NCBI GenBank assembly: GCA_029721435.1
Contig: CM056586.1
Span: 72,560,607 to 72,624,606, forward strand
Direction: 5' to 3'
From: Gymnothorax reevesii
Taxonomy: Eukaryota; Chordata; Actinopteri; Anguilliformes; Muraenidae
DNA: 64,000 nucleotides
Shown: piece by piece, positions 21,387-33,004 of the stretch
Layout of the letters: the number at the start of each line of letters is the position of its first letter
Position numbering within the stretch: position 1 is the first letter of the stretch
Translations under genes and position numbers: made by a program
The notes under the pieces: generated by a model
What the model was told of the DNA's origin: nothing
Databases searched by the model: none
The model's input: the letters and a program-made list of their open reading frames with translations, nothing else

Positions 21387-21960
21387 GCCATGGAGACATA
21401 GCATGGAGCCAACACAGGCTACAACATGACGCAGAAACAGTGAAAGGAGCAGGCGGGGGGTATGGCATGGGGACAAACAGATCGTGCCTTGGAAACACGA
21501 CGGACAGGCATTGCACGAGAACACAAGGCATGGCACAGAGACAATCACAACACACTGACACGACAGGAGGACAACACACTTGGAGACACGACATGGAGAC
21601 AAACATGAACTATGACATGACATGGAATCACAACAGACAGACCTGGCACAAGAACACAATCCAACACATGTCCTGAGGGCAACACAACAGACCGACTGCC
21701 GACCGGAATGCCTCCACAGAACATAAAGGAACACGGCTGGATGAGGGGTCGGGAAACACCGGGGCAGAACAGGGACGGAGCAAAGCATGGGGGGAAGACA
21801 TTGGACGAAGGCTTGATGACATAACAAGCCCATTAAGAGAATGGACCTGCTCAGCTAAGTACCAATAAAGTAAGTGATTGAAGGAAGTGTGAAAAAGTTA
21901 CGCCGCAAAGTGAAGCAAGATCTGAAATCGTAACGAAGTGGGAAATCATGACAATTCACA
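21387..21960. repeat. low-complexity ACA/GACA-rich dispersed repeat
   Basis: The tract is filled with irregular ACACGACA, CATGGAGAC and GGCATGG units and resembles the compositionally biased repeats at 14.1-15.2, 35.2 and 50.1-50.5 kb. GAAACACCGGGGCAGAACA near 21748 closely matches 50301-50315. The long minus-strand open frame at 21381-21833, a Cys/Ser/Val-rich translation, is an artefact of composition. Confidence 0.45.
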
Positions 21961-22007
21961 CCCTACCTAAATTAGTAATGTTAGTAAAAGTGCCTGTCTA
22001 GAAAATA

Positions 22008-22844
22008 TACTCAGCCAAATTAAAAACTTCACACGCGGTTGGAGGTCGATAAGTTGAACATACAAGAAATGAGGTTTTAAATAATGGAGGTTTTAAATAA
22101 TGATTTTATTTCATTCTGTACTCATTAAAGATGGTATATCATAAGAATAATGTCCATAATGTAACCAGTTCCACCGGAAATGCTACGGAAATGTCCAAGA
22201 GTAAAAATGGTAAGTTACAACTTGAATAAGAGCAGTGCGCAGGCGATTACGTACAGTTTGGGCAGTCACATGACCTCTAAACAATTCATTCCTAGGGGAC
22301 GTTGCAGTGACAAATCGATTATGCAAATGACTTAAGACAATTTGTCGGTCTTCTGCTTTTGACGTCACACGTGGGCTACCAGAACGAGGTCAGTCAGCTG
22401 TGGTGCCAGTTTGTTGGAGACGTGTCCGAAGATCATGGATAGTCCGTCGACTGCATCCCATAACCCTTAAATCGTCAGTGACGGACGTTTCCGTATTCAG
22501 CATGCCAATGGCACGTTCACGCTGAATGTTTGACAGCCATGGCATTAAAAATCAACTAATAATTAACTGTAAAAACTTGTTTTTCCGAGATGTCACTCTA
22601 ACTTGCTAACGTGAGTTCAGTTGCACATCTCTCATATGGTCACGTGACTAGCAACACGAGAAAACATGGTTTTAGCTTTACGTACGCTCACACGTGCTAC
22701 GTACCTGTGCGCGTCAGAGTTGATGTGTGTCATGATGTCTTTGACAACGAATTTACCCCTAATGATAATAAAAACTCTTTTATTGAAAGTTTTAAGAAAA
22801 TATTTACAAATTTATGAGAGTGAAGTTTCTTTTTTGACTCAGTA
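22008..22844 (-). mobile_element. Tc1-like transposon, internally deleted
   Basis: The ends are inverted repeats, TACTCAGCC...AACTTCAC at 22008-22032 and GTGAAGTTTC...GACTCAGTA at 22821-22844. Both sides are flanked by TA, the Tc1/mariner target. Only the N-terminal half of a transposase is present on the minus strand, so the C-terminal catalytic half was deleted. Confidence 0.85.
22210..22540 (-). pseudogene. Tc1-like transposase N-terminal fragment
   Basis: In minus-strand order the frames read ERAIGMLNTETSVTDDLRVMG, CSRRTIHDLRTRLQQTG, PRSGSPRVTSKAEDRQIVL and SPRNELFRGHVTAQTVRNRL. This is the paired helix-turn-helix and GRPR-like linker region of a Tc1 transposase, in which SGRPR has become SGSPR. 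A frameshift follows the likely start at 22538-22540 and a TGA interrupts before PRSG. The DDE catalytic region is missing altogether. Confidence 0.85.
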
Positions 22845-24374
22845 TACACCCCCGTGAACATTAGTAACTGTTAGTAACTAAAAACAGTTAATTGACATTA
22901 AGCTCAGACAGACCTGAAGCCAGAACAGTGCTGAAGGAATAAGGAAATACTGCAGCCAACCAGCGGCGAAGAAGCAGTGTCTGCATGAGACAGGACATGA
23001 TGTCGACTGGAACACAGACACGAGGAGGATCCAATGGCAGTGCGGGACATGACCCTGAGATTCTAGTCCTTTTTTCACTTATTATTTGATTACATTATTT
23101 TGTGTAATTTGACTGCACAACTTTTGTCAAATGGACCAACCACAGCATAATGAACAAATGACAGTTCCCTATACTGTCTTAATTCATCATGTGCCTATGG
23201 AAGACGGCTCTGACAGCGGGTGGTAATTGGCAAAGAAAACGGAGAGTTAAAATTCAGAGCCAACATTGTCTGCCTGTCCAAGAGAGGCCAGATTATGATC
23301 CGAGAGAGCGATTATTGTAAAGTTGCCACTTATAAATATTTATTTAGAGTTCAAGGTGATTAAATTCTCTGAATTCACACAGGGGCCATTAGTCTTCTTA
23401 ATGGCCTTGTTTTTCTGCCCTGTCATGGGAAAACAACTCATTCAAAACTGGGCGTTCCCTCGCGTATTTAACTGATTGAATGCTTTTATCTAAAATGCAA
23501 TGTTTTCTTTTGGATTGGCTCTCACGGAATTTCACCAAGCAACGGTCAGCTCAGATAATTTTCTCATCTAACAAGCGATTTTTATTATGCTTTTACAGTA
23601 TGGGAGTTTTTTCTCATAAATGATTCCGCCATAAAAATCAGTGTTTGGAAACATTGCTTCACATTCTATGGATATTTCTGTTCTTTCTACCATCCAAGTG
23701 GAGGCGGGATATAAGTGTTCAAGGTGATTAGAAAGCTTCATCTGCTCTTAAGAGCAGACTTAGTGAATGTCAGTTGTGTTTTTTTAGAAATAGCCTTCAT
23801 TGATCAGAATATTCTCTCCAACCATCCATTTGCAAGTATCATCTCAAAAATAAAATATGCAAACATGCAAAACTCACATTATTGCATCTTCAATAAACAT
23901 TGAATAGATGAAAGCTTGCTTGACTGTAGTGCAATTTCCAAATTGACCTAGTGTGATTGTGGCTTTGAGATTTTATTGTTATCAGCTTTTGAATTACTCC
24001 CCTGGGAGGCAGCGTTTACACAAATCATGCGCTTTGAAATTCATGCTGAAGTGTTTGCCATAATCATTATTTGTCTTTTCAATCATCAGTCAGAGTTCAG
24101 GTAAAGGGCCAATATTACTGTTCCAGCACACTGCTGAATATGCTGAGGTGATTATCGTCATGTTTTTGCATTAAAACAGAACATTAGAATGAAATGTGAA
24201 AACGGCAGAAAGCTATAGTTACTGACACACCATGGGACCCTTATTTTGACTATCGGCATCTAATGTTAGTGGTTGTCTTTGTATTACAGAGTAGTGGATG
24301 CCTATAGCAATATTTATTAAACAATGTTTATTACAGTGAAGGACATTTTTAGTTGAACGTTCTTCAAGACATTC
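22845..24374. other. unique DNA without a recognisable gene
   Basis: No coding exon was recognised. 23330-23650 is unique, repeat-free and rich in TAAT-type and ATTTA motifs; it reads like a possible conserved non-coding element, but this cannot be judged from one genome. Confidence 0.4.
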
Positions 24375-24880
24375 AGGGGTCTATTCTCCCATGCGCGAAA
24401 GTCGAAAAAAGTGCGTAGCTACACGCTTTTCAGCCTAAGCGTATTCACCCCTCGACTTAAGTCTGTGCATTACGCACCCCGAAGGCAGTTAGCAAGCCCA
24501 GCAAGGCCAAAATCGGGGTGTTTTTGGGCGTTTCTCAGGCAAAAAACGCTTTCGCGCACTCTCCCCCTGGCTTACGCACTTTTTCTGTTAAGTGCTTTTG
24601 AGGGCTGTATTAAGGTCAAGCGCCAACATAAGGCAAAATAGAATATTGCGTTTGATGTCGGTTATAGGCCAAATTTTAACATTAATTTTATTTAATTTAA
24701 CATGGTAAAGTTTGAGACATTCAATATTTGATTGTTCTTCCTGATTTCTAAACTACATTTCTCAAAGCCATAATAATTTATCAAACTAAATCATCACATG
24801 ATATTACGCAACAGCCTCTTCTCCAATCAGTTCAATTACAAACGCATAGCAATTAATTAATACGAGTATACATAAGACCA

Positions 24881-25474
24881 TCATTCTACCATGCAAAATA
24901 TAAAACCAAAATGCCAGTCCTGCATTCGCTTGCACTCTTGCATGATTGGGAAAGAGTAAGAGGAGCGCGCCGAGCTCGAAGACGAACAGGCATATATCGG
25001 CTTTGTTTGGACATCCAACAAACATCGAGTGCATCCAGCGCTTTCATCTGGACCGTGCATGAGGCAATCATCTATCTTTGGCGTCTTTGGATGAATAGCT
25101 ATCCAGCCGCAGCAATTATCCACAAAAATACCCGTGGTCATCAACGTCAGAACTGCGCTGTCGCTCCTGGCATCTGGGTCGTTCCAGAGAGTGGCTGGTG
25201 ATGTCATACACATATCACAGGCGTCTGTGTCAAGGTGTCTGACGCAGTTCTTTGACGCTCCAAGTTCTTCTCCATGCACTTCCACTGCAGAAAGAGTGGA
25301 TGCCATCTCCTCCTCCAGTGCAGTGAAATGCACAGGGGATGATGGTTGCCCACCACCTGTTGCGTGTACACTTCTCCGGTGTGCAGAGAGCCTGGCTTTT
25401 ACAGCGCCCCGCAGATCTCTCCATCTATGCTTTAAATCGGGGATACTGCGCTTACATCTCCCCACCGAAGCCAC
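24881..25474 (-). pseudogene. Harbinger-type MYB/SANT-like DNA-binding protein
   Basis: The first about 60 residues (LKHRWRDLRGAVKARLSAHRR, then ATGGG and FTALEEEMAS) match the trihelix/MYB-like second protein of PIF-Harbinger elements. In that family it partners the nuclease, carries it to the nucleus and binds the element ends. The same RISAH...ATGGGG pattern recurs at 60350-60541. After residue about 85 the translation no longer resembles the family. The expected N-terminal helix upstream (toward 25560) is out of frame, so the gene is probably frameshifted. Not a host gene. Confidence 0.65.
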
Positions 25475-26417
25475 ATCCAGAACGATTTGCTGCTTAATTC
25501 CTCGGATCAGCCTTCAGTGCCCCGCTGCCATACAACACCAACATCTGTGAAATTTGGTTTTCGGCTTTGGCTCGACGTCACCATCATTGTCTTCATGCTC
25601 TATTAACAAATGCGACTGCCCAATATGTTCGTGATGATCTAAAAAGTTGTGATATTCTCACGAGTGAGGGGATTGATCTTCTAATTGAGGACATCTGTAT
25701 TAACTAACTCGTGTCTTTGTAATTTTTTTACCATTGATAATACTGTGTATTTTAACGTGTGAATGAAGATATTATTAAATAGGCTACTCTAGATTGAGCC
25801 CTACCCTGGCCAATACCAAAGCACTACCCATTTGTCAATCAATTTTAGCCTATAAAGAATAGCTGACATGGGAAGAATCATTATCAGTAAATGGGATAAT
25901 TGATTATAATAAAGTATTAGGCACAAGTTCAAGTGAATGTGTCGCTCAAATCAAATAGGATATGATGGGCTATGGATATGGAATTGTGTGATTGCTGAGG
26001 CGGTTTCAGGGCGGGGAGATGACCGCGTGCGGGGTAAGAATCCTTGTTAAAGCGTTTCCATGTCCTTTAGTTGCAAACCTGACATCGGAGTAGTTTGAGA
26101 TTTCAGGAGCGCAATTTCTAAATGAGATCATATAAACTGTCTTTAATTGTCTTTTTTTGTGTGACTAGAATGTTCCCTTTGTCTTCTTCCCTGTCTTCCA
26201 CGGAACAAACAGGCTGGTGTAGGAGGGGCACATTTTCAATGCTCTGTTTTTGCTGGTTGAGAAGCACTAAATTCTTTATTTATTATTTCATTATCGCGGC
26301 AATTTGTTTGTTTGCATAGCTTTAAAGCCATGGTGGCTAGAGTAAGAAAAAAAAGAGATGTCTGCATTACTTCTTGTAACTGGCATAGACATACATAGGC
26401 CTACTATTACAGCTGCA

Positions 26418-26642
26418 TATCGTCGGCCTGCTGATAAAACCCTGTATCTTCAAAATGACTAACTTCACAGGAAAATAAAAAATAAACATAAAATTAAATA
26501 ATAAAAATAAAATAATATAAATGGACAAATATAGTTTAAAATTTAAAAAAATGTTTAATTTTGCATGTAAGAATTGTGGACATACAAGTTTTTGTTTCTT
26601 ATCAGTTTGGAGATACAAGGTTTTATCAGCAGGCCGACGATA
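26418..26642. repeat. hairpin with 36-bp near-perfect arms
   Basis: ATCGTCGGCCTGCTGATAAA and the following bases (26418-26453) are repeated inverted at 26607-26642, with one mismatch, around a loop of about 150 bp. It may be a small MITE inserted inside the Harbinger-like element. Confidence 0.8.
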
Positions 26643-26930
26643 TTCAAATTTAAAGTCTGGTTTGCGTTTTCCATGGACCACAACTGCATTTTCATGGTTA
26701 ATCAGCAAATCCTTTTTCCATGTTTTCCTGATAGCCATAATCAATGAGCTTTATACAGAGTCTGCCTCTCTTTTGCATCAGTCACACCTCTTTCGTAAGG
26801 CCGCCAACATTCTGAAGTTAAGCGCTGTGGGCGTGATCGAAGCGCGTAGGGGAGAATACGCGTAACTCAAAAGCTCTTAACTCTAATCGCGTAAAAAAGG
26901 ACTTAAGCACAAATGGGTGAATAGATCCCT

Positions 26931-27992
26931 TAGTGCCTTCTAGCTTTCCTATTACCATCCATTATTTTATTTTCAAAATGTCATAAATATAGATCTCAGA
27001 AGGCAATGTTCTGGAAGAGAAAATCCATACTGTGTGTTTCAGTTCACACAGACCAGACAAATTTCAACATGCTGGCTGCAATGGAATATTGCAACGGAGT
27101 GACAATGATATCTAAGGTTAAAATTATAGCAATGGGACAATTAGAAAAGACTGAGTGTTTTTATACAAAAAGAAATACAAAAGTATTTTTTTTTAATAAA
27201 CGCATATCCAAAATATCTCCATAACGGTTAAAATAGAATTGTTTTACCACTAACTGTAAAAGTACATAACATATGAAAAAAGAAATGCAGTAGTCAACCG
27301 AGTTACAGGCAGTGGCATTATTTTTTGTTGTTGAAGAGGTGAACTGGAAGGAGATTCATGATGGCGCGGCAGCAGCCGGAAACATCTGAACATTCCCCTT
27401 CACTTAAACCTTTTGTTTATTACTGAAAGCCTCCAGGTTACGGCGAGTAAAGTGGGTCACAGAGCTGGCTGGCTCTGTGCTCTCAGCAGGGTTCGAGATA
27501 CATTTTGTTTTGGATGTCTAAGAGCTCAACCACTGCGTGAACAGTAAGATTTTTACTAAATTTATTTCCCTATATTTTGCAGTACAGTAATCTTTTTGTA
27601 AGCATCAACTTCTTTTGTAATTCAAAAGTGAAAAGGGATGTAAAAATCATTTTAACGATTCCTGATTTGCAGTTTAGGAAAAGTTCCATAGCCAAATGAG
27701 AATCTGCGGCTTAGATGAAAGTATGGCCTACTTTCAGAAGATATTAGCAAACCTCTAGAATGTGGCGTTTGATTCTCAGCTCTGGTTAATGCAGAGGCAC
27801 CACCCTACTTTCATTTTATCCCCTCCTCTGAAGCAGTGTCAACAGAAAAAAAAAAAAGGTTTCCATTGATTCTGTGTTGGCACCCTTGGTGAATATTCAC
27901 AAAAAGGCTTTTGAAAAATGTGGTTAATGTTAATTCTACTCACCTGTTATTCAAAAAATTACAAAAATCTATTTTTGAATTTCGGGAAAATG
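26931..27992. other. no recognisable gene
   Basis: AT-rich DNA with a poly-A run near 27846. No exon or named repeat was identified. Confidence 0.5.
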
Positions 27993-28490
27993 TATTTATT
28001 TATTTATTTAATCTTTATTTAACCAGGAAAATCCCTTGAGATTCAAAATCTCTTTTTCGAGGGAGACCTGGCCAAGACAGCTCACCATTTCACTTAAAAT
28101 TACAAAGAATGTAAACAACAGGAGTGACAAAATACAATAAGTAGACAAAATACAAACCTACGGACAACAACTGCACACCTCATTTATACACAATCTTAGT
28201 CTATGCTTAAACACACCCAAGGAGACTAAATTATTCAACTGTAGAGTATTTTGGAGGTTATTCCCAGACCAAGGAGCAAAATAGGAAAAGTCACTTTTGC
28301 CAAGAACTGAGGAAATCCGAGGCACCTGGTAAAGTAACCTTTTTGTGGAACGAAGATGGTTGATGGTTGATAATTGAAGAGGAAAGAAAGTTCTTATCAT
28401 AAAATAAACATTTTCCTTAAATGGCATGGTTACGACAGTTGACTGGGGTGGCAGAAATGATATGGACGACCTATTCAACATTCTAAAACA
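27993..28490 (-). mobile_element. LINE 3' end with (TAAA)n tail
   Basis: On the minus strand, an ORF2 C-terminus (28481-28158) is followed by a 3' untranslated region containing GGTCTCCCTCGAAAAAGAGA and GGATTTTCCTGGTTAAATAA. It ends in a (TAAA)n tail at 28011-27993. This 5'-truncated form with a short tandem tail is how LINEs of this type normally insert. Clade not assigned. Confidence 0.75.
28158..28481 (-). pseudogene. LINE ORF2 C-terminal fragment
   Basis: The translation contains TINHLRSTKRLLYQVPRI, then GKSDFSYFAPWSGNNLQ and SLGVFKHRLRLCINEVCSC. This is the C-terminal signature region of fish LINE ORF2 proteins (aromatic AP-W-N-LQ, then L-FK-L). The frame ends naturally at 28158. Endonuclease and reverse transcriptase domains are absent because the copy is 5'-truncated. 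It has no host function that I can see. Confidence 0.7.
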
Positions 28491-29058
28491 GCAGTAGTGC
28501 CAGTCACTACCCCTTGTTAAGTCAAACCCCTATTCCAAAACTGTTTGCATATCATGGAAAATACAAATACAATAAATAAGTCATTCACCCTTGACTATAT
28601 TAAAAACAGTACCACAACACTTTTATTTTAATTTCCAACAGGTCAATGTAATTTGACGACCTAAACACTGTCTGAGAACACAAGTGCAAATAGTATCACA
28701 TATCAAAATGCTCATGTCTAACTCCATTCCAGTGATTTTGCAACAGGAAGTGATGGAGCATTTGTAGCACTGTTGTCAAAAGGGTTAGACTAAGACTAAA
28801 TAATTACCTGTGGGTTTGGCGGAGGTTTCTGGCGGACCTGGACTTCCGGACTTCTGGACATGCGCTACATGAAGTGTGGCAGTCGAGTTGCTACATATTA
28901 CGGCCATTCATCAATTAAAATGAAATGGCAAAAATATACTGAGCGACAAAAGAAACACAAGTTAGCTAGTAAGTTAATTTGCTCTTATGGTTACTCAAAG
29001 TGACCGCAAAACATTGAAAAGTTTGATGAGACGAGTGTAAATGTGCACACGCTAGTAA

Positions 29059-29227
29059 TAAATTTGATTTGCAATAATTACACGCAAACTTATTCTCCGG
29101 TCTGCCTTTAATTAAGTTGCATTTCTTTTGTTGCTCAGTAGAATTGCACCGCAACGCCAGCTCACATCACTGGCTTGGCTATGTCTGCAATGTTGATCAC
29201 AGACGGACGGCAAGGAATGCCCATTTC
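29059..29227. repeat. direct duplication, copy 1
   Basis: About 170 bp from TAATAAATTTGATTT through TTCTCCGGTCTGCCTTTAAT and TTTCTTTTGTTGCTCA to GACGGCAAGGAATGCCCATT. It recurs in the same orientation at 29507-29685. Confidence 0.8.
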
Positions 29228-29506
29228 TGGTGTTAGTGCTGGTGATTTGTGTTTCTATATGATTCCACTCCAGAAGCTACCCACTGAGGAACGCAAGAAC
29301 AGAAGTGGGCAGCCTGCTTGCCCACTGCACAGAGCCAGCAACCCTTATTAGTGGTATTTAACCCGCTACGGACCCAGCAACATCTTATAAGCAATCACAT
29401 CAACATCTGCGTCATCAATCTGGGCTGCATAATAACAAGCATGGCAGACCCTGGATTTAGCCTCGAGGACCTCGCAGTTCTGATCAGCCCGGATCTGCCC
29501 ACAATT

Positions 29507-29685
29507 AGTAAATTTGATTTTCTATGATAATTACGCACTAACTTATTTTCCGGTCTGTCTTTAGTTAACTTGCGTTTCTTTTGTTGCTCAATATATTTGC
29601 ACAGTAACGTCGCCAGCTCACTTTGCCGACTTGGCTACGTCTTTAATGTTGAACACAGACAGACGGCGAGGAATGCCCATTGCTC
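29507..29685. repeat. direct duplication, copy 2
   Basis: Same order of motifs as 29059-29227 (TAGTAAATTTGATTT, TTTTCCGGTCTGTCTTTAGT, TTTCTTTTGTTGCTCA, GACGGCGAGGAATGCCCATT). It has several small indels and substitutions, so the duplication is not recent. The copies start 448 bp apart. Confidence 0.8.
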
Positions 29686-31319
29686 CACCCACTCACATCC
29701 GCTGCAGTGCTAAATTCGGAGGAGACGAGAACGCGCTTACATATGAGGACCCGTTGGTGTTCGCATAGCCTGAATATAAATAAAACATTTTGTCTTTGCT
29801 GAGAAACGAGGCATCAATGATTTAAAAGAGAAAAAAAAAACTGTTTCCATGTAGATAATTTGTGGCAGTCAAAAAAATGTATTCACAGATTTATCAGCGT
29901 GTCTTTTTCAATTATTCCTTATGCAGAAATTTATTTTTGGCCCCCATGGTATCACGTGACCTGCAATATCAGGTTCACCGCTACGCCGATGTCGGCGTGT
30001 GTTCAAGCCTTCGTTGTCTGTCCAGTTCTCCTTATAGGTCCATGATCATGACAAGCAGTGCGTTGAGTGACAACATGCTCCATTGTGACACGTGATTTGC
30101 TATTATCCAATCCCCATTCAGGACGATGCTAACTGAGTTGGCCAGACTCTCGACTTATACACGGCTCCTGAGGATTCAGAGCTACAGCGCTATCTACTGA
30201 AGTTAAAGTTTTGGCGCTATTTTCAAATTTTTCAGATTTTGTTAGATGGAACCAGATTTTCTGACAAATGCAATCTTCACACTGATTGAACAATATTTTC
30301 TCACAAATCTGCCAGCAGAAATTTTCTAACAAATGGATCAGTGTGAAATTATTTGTCCACATTAGATAATTATCTTGCACTTTCTCACAAATCGCCTGGT
30401 GTATTTGCAAAGCAATCTCTGGCTGTTGGACAGTCTGATTCAATCCCTGCAAAGAAGATCATGTTTGTTTGCAAATAGAAATGCATTTGTTAAAATTATT
30501 TGATTGAAAGGTTCTTGCACGAATTTAACTCCATACTAAGAAGATCTAAACATGGAACATAATCACATTTCCAGAAGTATGATGTACAGAAGTCATAATA
30601 TCACCCTGTGAAAGGGTTCTTTCTCCAAGACCGCCATACTTAGCCATTATGAGTAGTCATACGCACCGTTACGCCTATCTGACAACGGTAAGCTATAACA
30701 AAACAACGGGCACTTGATTCAGCTGTGCCATTCATCATTTTTAATTTACTTCACTTTAAAATGACTACTCCGTAGCCCCAAGTCTCATTCTGTATGACTA
30801 AATGCCTGTTGCCTGGACTCTCCTCACCTTGCGCTCTTGCACGGCTCGACCGCTCGCATCTCACGTGGGAGGGTCTAAAATGCGAAGAGAGGAAGGCAGG
30901 AGAGGAAGGCGGAGTGAACATACTGAGATAATCGAGGAGGGTATATCAATGGTCCGAAAAACACTACGATGAAAAATCATTAAGTTTCCAGCAACTGAAA
31001 CCTTTTTTTGTTTGTTCAAAAAGTAAGTTTTCTCACCTTCCAACCACGCGTACAAGAGAAACACACGGCTAAAGTACGTAAATAGAAAAAAACTTAATTG
31101 CAGCTCAATGCAACTACGCGCAAACATCATGCGCGTGGACTCAGCTGCACACAAAATGACGACAAACGCCACTCAGCAGTAGAATATAAACAATTACATA
31201 AAATCCTCGTAGAGTTCAATGTGATGCAAAAATCTAAAAATATATTAATTGTTTTCTATCGCTCCAAGCCATTTTGATATGTCCTCACGCAACTATTAAT
31301 CCCGATGACTAATTCAGTC

Positions 31320-31544
31320 CGGGGTGAGGAAGGGAAGGTGCGACGCGCGCGTGCTGAAGTAGAGCTGCCTCTCAATCCCTGGAGATTAGTAGTTCGGCGC
31401 ATGCGTAGATAAATGTAATGCTCAAAATATAGCGCCCCAGAATTAAACAGTCGAAGCCTGAGACGGACTTGCGAACCTGCCGCTTGAAGAACACACGGCG
31501 CTCCTTTTAAACGTCTTGCAGCCCCACTTATTGAATAGCTGAAG
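31320..31544 (+). promoter_or_regulatory. candidate CpG promoter and non-coding first exon
   Basis: This stretch is dense in CpG (for example GCGACGCGCGCG near 31340) within AT-rich surroundings. It contains CGGCGCATGCGTAG at 31395-31408, very close to the NRF-1 consensus found at many TATA-less promoters. It ends in GAAG|GTAAGA, a strong splice donor with GT at 31545-31546. There is no long open frame, which fits a 5' untranslated exon. The next supported exon on this strand is the ZNF385-family exon at 55251, whose ATG lies two bases after its acceptor, so a spliced 5' UTR would fit. Transcription and the link to that exon are inference. Confidence 0.4.
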
Positions 31545-31559
31545 GTAAGAAGATTAATT

Positions 31560-33004
31560 TAATATTGATTCTGCACAAATTACGAAAACAAGTAAATGGA
31601 GGCAGTTCTAACTGAGTTTGTGAATACTGACAGTATGTGAGGAATGAGCGCAACGCTGGGCAGTGGTTTAGCCAATGAATCCAGGGTGATCCTGGATATT
31701 GCATCGAGAATATTTCGTGAAATTGCTTTGAAATTGTCGGTTTTTTGACACAAAATTTCTCTCGCCTCCTGGCAGAATTCAGTGGCACATAAACGGGATC
31801 TGCCGTTCAAAACAGTTGTGGATGTAATAACTGGTTGTCACACGCTTCTTAAAAATGATGCCTGAAAACTAGTGCCATAGTTAGCTGGCTATTTGGTGTT
31901 TCGACTTGTATTTTGACGTACTGTATACTCATATGAAGGCTACGAGAGCTAATTTACACGTAGGCTTTCGAATTGCTGATCCAGTTTTGTCCGAAGTTTC
32001 ATGGACAAAGCGAGTTGCCTGGAAGTGCGTTTATGAGACCATTGGTTCAATCTAGGGGCCACTGTGTATGATGGTTTTTGATGAAACCAAAATCATAGTC
32101 CCAGAATTTTGATAAGCCTTCAGTTTTTCTTTTTTATCTTCATATATGATTAGAGGGATGTTCTCCCCACTTAAATCATGTTTTGACAGAAATGGTGATG
32201 CATAATGTTTAAAAGCCCAATGTTCACACATTTTATTTATTTTAATATATTACAAATGAGCAAGCCTGGCCTAAGTGGTAATTCGTTTCAATTGACTATG
32301 GTGGATCAATAAACTGCGTAAAAGGTGTCCGAACTCAGGTGTTCAAGATCTTCACAAATGTTTCTTCATAAACACAAAAACATCACAAAACTGGTTTGAT
32401 TTGTCTTTGAGTTGTTCCTATACTCTTATAAATGTTTACCTCTGGGAACCACGTGTCTTTAGTGTCATCAGTTAGAATCCAATTCATTCTTCAAATCCAT
32501 CTCTTAGACATTTCCAACACCTTTTATGCAATAAAAATCTATTCTCACACATCTCAGTATAACCACTGAACGTCAATTCTTCATGTCATCCAAAGCAATG
32601 TCTGACCTGTGGCCTAAAACGGGTAAATGATCTCTCAAATCATGGAATCATGGAAAAAGCAACTAAGAACAATTAACGACCCTTAAAAATTCTGAGATTA
32701 TGATCACAGTTTGAACAAAAACCTTCAGGGGTTTCTGAGGACCGAGTTTGGGAAACACTGCATCAGGCTATTTTACCCGATATTTCGCCAGCTGTGGTGC
32801 TTCTCAGGAGTTTTGGACAGACTTTATTCCCAGTGAGAGACTCATCTCCATTTGGTCAAGCATTTAGATGTTGTCTGATATTGAACATATATTGTGATTT
32901 TTTTAAAAAATGTATTTGTTAATTTTTTAGCCTCATCACCTAGCCGTATAATAGACAAAGAGATATGTTTGTATTAATTGTTTACGGTCATTTGCTGCAA
33001 TAAG
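31560..33004. other. no recognisable gene
   Basis: AT-rich DNA; minus-strand open frames at 31528-31810 have no known domain. Confidence 0.5.

Larger units (their letters stand above)
24375..26930. mobile_element. PIF-Harbinger-like DNA transposon, 2.56 kb, transposase missing
   Basis: The terminal inverted repeats are AGGGGTCTATTCTCCCAT (24375-24392) and ATGGGTGAATAGATCCCT (26913-26930). Subterminal motifs of the GCGTATTC.CCCCT and GCGTAG type repeat in inverted order near 24440 and 26850. The element carries a MYB/SANT-like ORF on the minus strand, typical of the second protein of Harbinger elements. I could not find the DDE nuclease, so this copy is probably non-autonomous. The interior also contains a separate hairpin at 26418-26642. 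Confidence 0.75.
28491..31319. other. no recognisable gene; holds a direct duplication
   Basis: The direct duplication 29059-29227 / 29507-29685 is listed separately. 30800-31200 becomes richer in CpG as it approaches the candidate first exon. No coding exon was recognised. Confidence 0.45.

Noticed and set aside
21381..21833. 150-codon minus-strand open frame, Cys/Ser-rich
   Set aside because: Falls in an ACA-rich low-complexity tract that lacks stops on the complement by composition; no domain, no splice context.
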